NCBI GenBank assembly: GCA_024653385.1
Contig: JANLFZ010000164.1
Location: forward strand, 4,114 to 12,157
Reading direction: 5' to 3'
Source of the DNA: Thermoguttaceae bacterium
Lineage (GTDB): Bacteria; Planctomycetota; Planctomycetia; Pirellulales; Thermoguttaceae
DNA: 8,044 nucleotides
The translations under genes and the position numbers were made by a program. The notes beneath the pieces were generated by a model. The model saw nothing but the letters and a program-made list of their open reading frames with translations. It searched no databases and had not been told where the DNA came from. Below are positions 6,560-8,044 of the stretch, one piece after another; position 1 is the first letter of the stretch, and every line of letters starts with the position of its first letter.

Positions 6560-6596
6560 GGCCTGTAAAACAATAAGTTGGGCACAGGCCCTTAGG
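6554..6596. terminator. Long hairpin between convergent genes, possible bidirectional terminator or dispersed repeat
   Basis: AGGGCCTGT (6558-6566) pairs perfectly with ACAGGCCCT (6584-6592). After one T-T mismatch (6557/6593) three more pairs follow (6554-6556 with 6594-6596), around a 17-base loop. The stop codon of the rhodanese lies in the left arm. Its place between two converging genes suits a shared terminator, but no T-run follows the stem on either strand. A short palindromic repeat inserted at the gene end is the main alternative. Confidence 0.5.
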
Positions 6597-6631
6597 CCAG
6601 GACCACGGCGCGGGAAGCCGTCCGGCGGAGC

Positions 6632-7624
6632 CTAGGGCGCCTCCGCGCTGCGCGACCGCGCCGCCGCGAACGGAACCGCGTCGGCCGGCTTGAGCTTCGT
6701 TTTCTTCGGCGGATGGCCCAAGGCGTGGTCGAACCGGCAATGGGGGCACGTAACGGTCCCCACGAAGCCCAGTCTGCCCCCGCAATGCAGGCAGGTCGCG
6801 TGCTGCCAAGCGAGCCGTTGCGGCGAGCCGGCGAGTTCCCGTTCGGCGCAGGCCAGGCAGAGGCTCTCTCGCGGCAGAAGTCGCGTCCCGCAATGAGGGC
6901 AATATCGCGCCTCGGGATGCGGCGGGCGACGCGTCGCGGCCGAAGACCGCCCCGTGCGATTCGGCCGCGCGGCCTGGCCGTAAAGGCGCCATAAAGCCGA
7001 CCGGACCTTCTCCGGCGCGGCCTCGACCACGCGCACCGGCCGAGCCAACGCGAACCGCAGCTTCTCGGCAAGGTCGTACTTCTTGGGGTCGCTCGATGCC
7101 ACCCACAGCACGCCCTCGCGAAGGTCCAACGGAACCACCGCGTTTTCCCACGCAATGGCCTCGGGGAGCAACTCGATCACCTCGGGCGACACGTCGAGTT
7201 GATCCAAGTCGACGACCATCCGCTCATCGGCATCCGCGCGGTCCGGGGCAGCCAAACCCACGAGATCCAGGACTTCGTCGGGTAAAGGCGATTCGCCCTG
7301 ACCGCACGAGGGCGTGGGCTGGCTTCCGGTTTGCCGGGCACGGTCGTACTCGGCCTTGCGGTCAGGGGTACTCAGGCAAAGGCGGGCAGCGGCCAACTCG
7401 TCGAGTAGCCGATTCGCGTCCTGCCCGTGCCGCGGATGCGCGGCATACGCGCGCACCCGCCGATACCGCACCAAGTAGTCTTCCTCCAGGGCATGGCGGA
7501 GCTTCTCGGTATCCGTCTGGCCGGGCGCCAAGCCGAGGAGGTCGTAATACGTGGGCGGTCGCCGGTCCGGCGCGATGCCGAGCCATTCCCAGTAGGGGTC
7601 GAACGCCATCGTGTTCGCTTTCAC
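6632..7624 (-). CDS. J-like domain protein with MshEN/GspE-N-like domain and two zinc ribbons
   Basis: The 330-residue product has no signal peptide or membrane segment and is likely cytoplasmic. Residues 8-96 form the degenerate J-like domain seen at the start of many planctomycete proteins (DPYWEWLGI, PPTYYDLLGL, then two helices ending in STPDRKAEYDRA). The HPD tripeptide needed to stimulate DnaK is absent; only HPRH (63-66) occurs nearby, so co-chaperone activity is doubtful. Residues about 137-216 resemble the N-terminal domain of GspE/PilB/MshE ATPases (LLPEAIAWENAVVPLDL, GVLWVASSDPKKYDL); in MshE a related domain binds cyclic di-GMP. Two zinc ribbons follow: C242, C245, C256, C259 and C278, C281, C293, C296. 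I prefer the GTG start at 7624 because GAGGA at 7636-7632 is 7 bases upstream. An ATG at 7609, exactly before the conserved domain, is the alternative and has no clear ribosome site. The function is unknown; it may be an adaptor. Confidence 0.82.
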   Translation of the reverse strand: MKANTMAFDPYWEWLGIAPDRRPPTYYDLLGLAPGQTDTEKLRHALEEDYLVRYRRVRAYAAHPRHGQDANRLLDELAAARLCLSTPDRKAEYDRARQTGSQPTPSCGQGESPLPDEVLDLVGLAAPDRADADERMVVDLDQLDVSPEVIELLPEAIAWENAVVPLDLREGVLWVASSDPKKYDLAEKLRFALARPVRVVEAAPEKVRSALWRLYGQAARPNRTGRSSAATRRPPHPEARYCPHCGTRLLPRESLCLACAERELAGSPQRLAWQHATCLHCGGRLGFVGTVTCPHCRFDHALGHPPKKTKLKPADAVPFAAARSRSAEAP

Positions 7625-7631
7625 ACTTGCG

Positions 7632-7636
7632 TCCTC
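7632..7636 (-). promoter_or_regulatory. Shine-Dalgarno site favouring the GTG start of the J-like protein
   Basis: GAGGA on the minus strand is 7 bases before GTG (7624-7622). The alternative ATG at 7609-7607 has no purine-rich site at a suitable distance. Confidence 0.45.
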
Positions 7637-7671
7637 GCCGGAATCCCGCGCCGGCTCGGACCGTCCACGTC

Positions 7672-7680
7672 ATCCTATCA
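7672..7680 (-). promoter_or_regulatory. Possible extended -10 promoter of the J-like protein gene
   Basis: TGATAGGAT on the minus strand fits the extended -10 form TGnTAnnAT. No convincing -35 box is seen upstream. Transcription would start near 7665, about 40 bases before the GTG start. Confidence 0.35.
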
Positions 7681-7775
7681 CCGCCGGGGAACCCTGGCCA
7701 GCATCTGCCGTACCGCGCGAGGCTGCGGCGAAAACTCCGCCCCCGGCCCTGTTTCACGGCGCGTTGCGCATCGGC

Positions 7776-7781
7776 TATCAT
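7776..7781 (+). promoter_or_regulatory. Possible -10 box of the DUF1080 gene
   Basis: TATCAT lies 51 bases before the DUF1080 ATG. There is no good -35 box at 16-18 bases, so it is only suggestive. Confidence 0.25.
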
Positions 7782-7832
7782 GGTCCGAACATGTCGGCAA
7801 ACGGCCAGCTTGATCTTCGAAGGAGGACTTCC

Positions 7833-8044
7833 ATGCGTACCGCTGCGGTCGCCGCCCTGTTTCTGTTGGTTTCCACGGTCCTTGGCGGGGAGGACCCTCG
7901 TCCCGCCACGGCTGGGGGTGTGTCCGAAGAAGAGGCCCGCGAGGGCTTTGTGCCCATCTTCGACGGCAAATCGCTTTCGGGTTGGCGCGGCGCCACCGGC
8001 GGCTACCGCGCCGAAAACGGATTGCTCGTCTGCACGCCCAAGGG
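7833..8044 (+). CDS. Exported DUF1080 (3-keto-disaccharide hydrolase-like) protein, 5' part only
   Basis: Seventy codons are visible before the window ends. Residues 1-19 form a signal peptide (MRTAAVAALFLLVSTVLGG). After a spacer, residues 39-51 read FVPIFDGKSLSGW, the hallmark opening of DUF1080 domains, and GYRAENGLLVCTPKG continues that fold (the usual strand with W/Y-x-x-E-N/D-G). Members of this family are concanavalin-like beta-sandwich proteins, very abundant in planctomycetes, and some are thought to act on 3-keto-glycosides during carbohydrate breakdown. Export to the periplasm or cell surface fits that role. AGGAGG (7821-7826) is 6 bases before the ATG, so the start is secure. Whether a second domain follows, as in many longer planctomycete members, cannot be seen. 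The substrate is unknown. Confidence 0.9.
   Translation, partial: MRTAAVAALFLLVSTVLGGEDPRPATAGGVSEEEAREGFVPIFDGKSLSGWRGATGGYRAENGLLVCTPK

Noticed and set aside
6632..7624. Functional DnaJ co-chaperone
   Set aside because: The N-terminal domain is J-like in its helices but lacks the HPD tripeptide needed to stimulate DnaK, so the protein should not be annotated as DnaJ.
1..8044. CRISPR array, tRNA, rRNA, insertion sequence or defence island
   Set aside because: I saw no regularly spaced repeats, no structural RNA sequence, no transposase or integrase motif and no recognised defence gene. The genes present look like ordinary chromosomal content.

Overview
The window is GC-rich bacterial DNA that most resembles a planctomycete, probably of the Pirellulales type. 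The best evidence is the N-terminus of the protein at 6632-7624. Its DPYWEWLGI start, followed by PPTYYDLLGL, is the degenerate J-like domain I know mainly from planctomycetes. An exported DUF1080 protein and a membrane-anchored Hanks-type kinase fused to a TPR region fit the same group. This assignment comes from protein style, not from a marker gene. No tRNA, rRNA, CRISPR array, transposase or phage gene is visible.

Minus strand, 5409 to 1. A good extended -10 promoter (about 5431-5404) precedes a Ser/Thr kinase that starts at a TTG codon (5364-3667). The kinase stop overlaps the start of a large multi-pass membrane protein in an ATGA junction (3670-1442). That protein carries a zinc ribbon and a TPR-like cytoplasmic region. 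The two genes look like one translationally coupled signalling unit. After a 68-base gap with telomere-like heptamers and a possible new promoter come a PadR-family regulator (1373-909) and a G3E/CobW-family GTPase with a CxCC metal motif (927 to beyond base 1). Their reading frames overlap by 19 bases, so they are probably co-expressed. The PadR protein has an N-terminal Cys-Pro-Cys and may sense the metal or cofactor that the GTPase handles.

Plus strand, 5657-6559. Divergent from the kinase is an exported two-domain rhodanese with an intact C-terminal active-site cysteine. Its stop codon lies in the left arm of a long hairpin (6554-6596) between this gene and the convergent gene.

Minus strand, 7624-6632. 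This gene encodes an unusual soluble protein combining a planctomycete J-like domain without HPD, an MshEN/GspE-N-like domain and two zinc ribbons. Plus strand, from 7833, is the signal peptide and first part of a DUF1080 (3-keto-disaccharide hydrolase-like) protein cut by the window end.

The most distinctive items are the coupled kinase/membrane-protein pair, the J-like/MshEN/zinc-ribbon fusion, the PadR-G3E pair and a perfect 12-bp hairpin inside the kinase coding sequence. I see no defence system or other complete novel system that I could defend as such.
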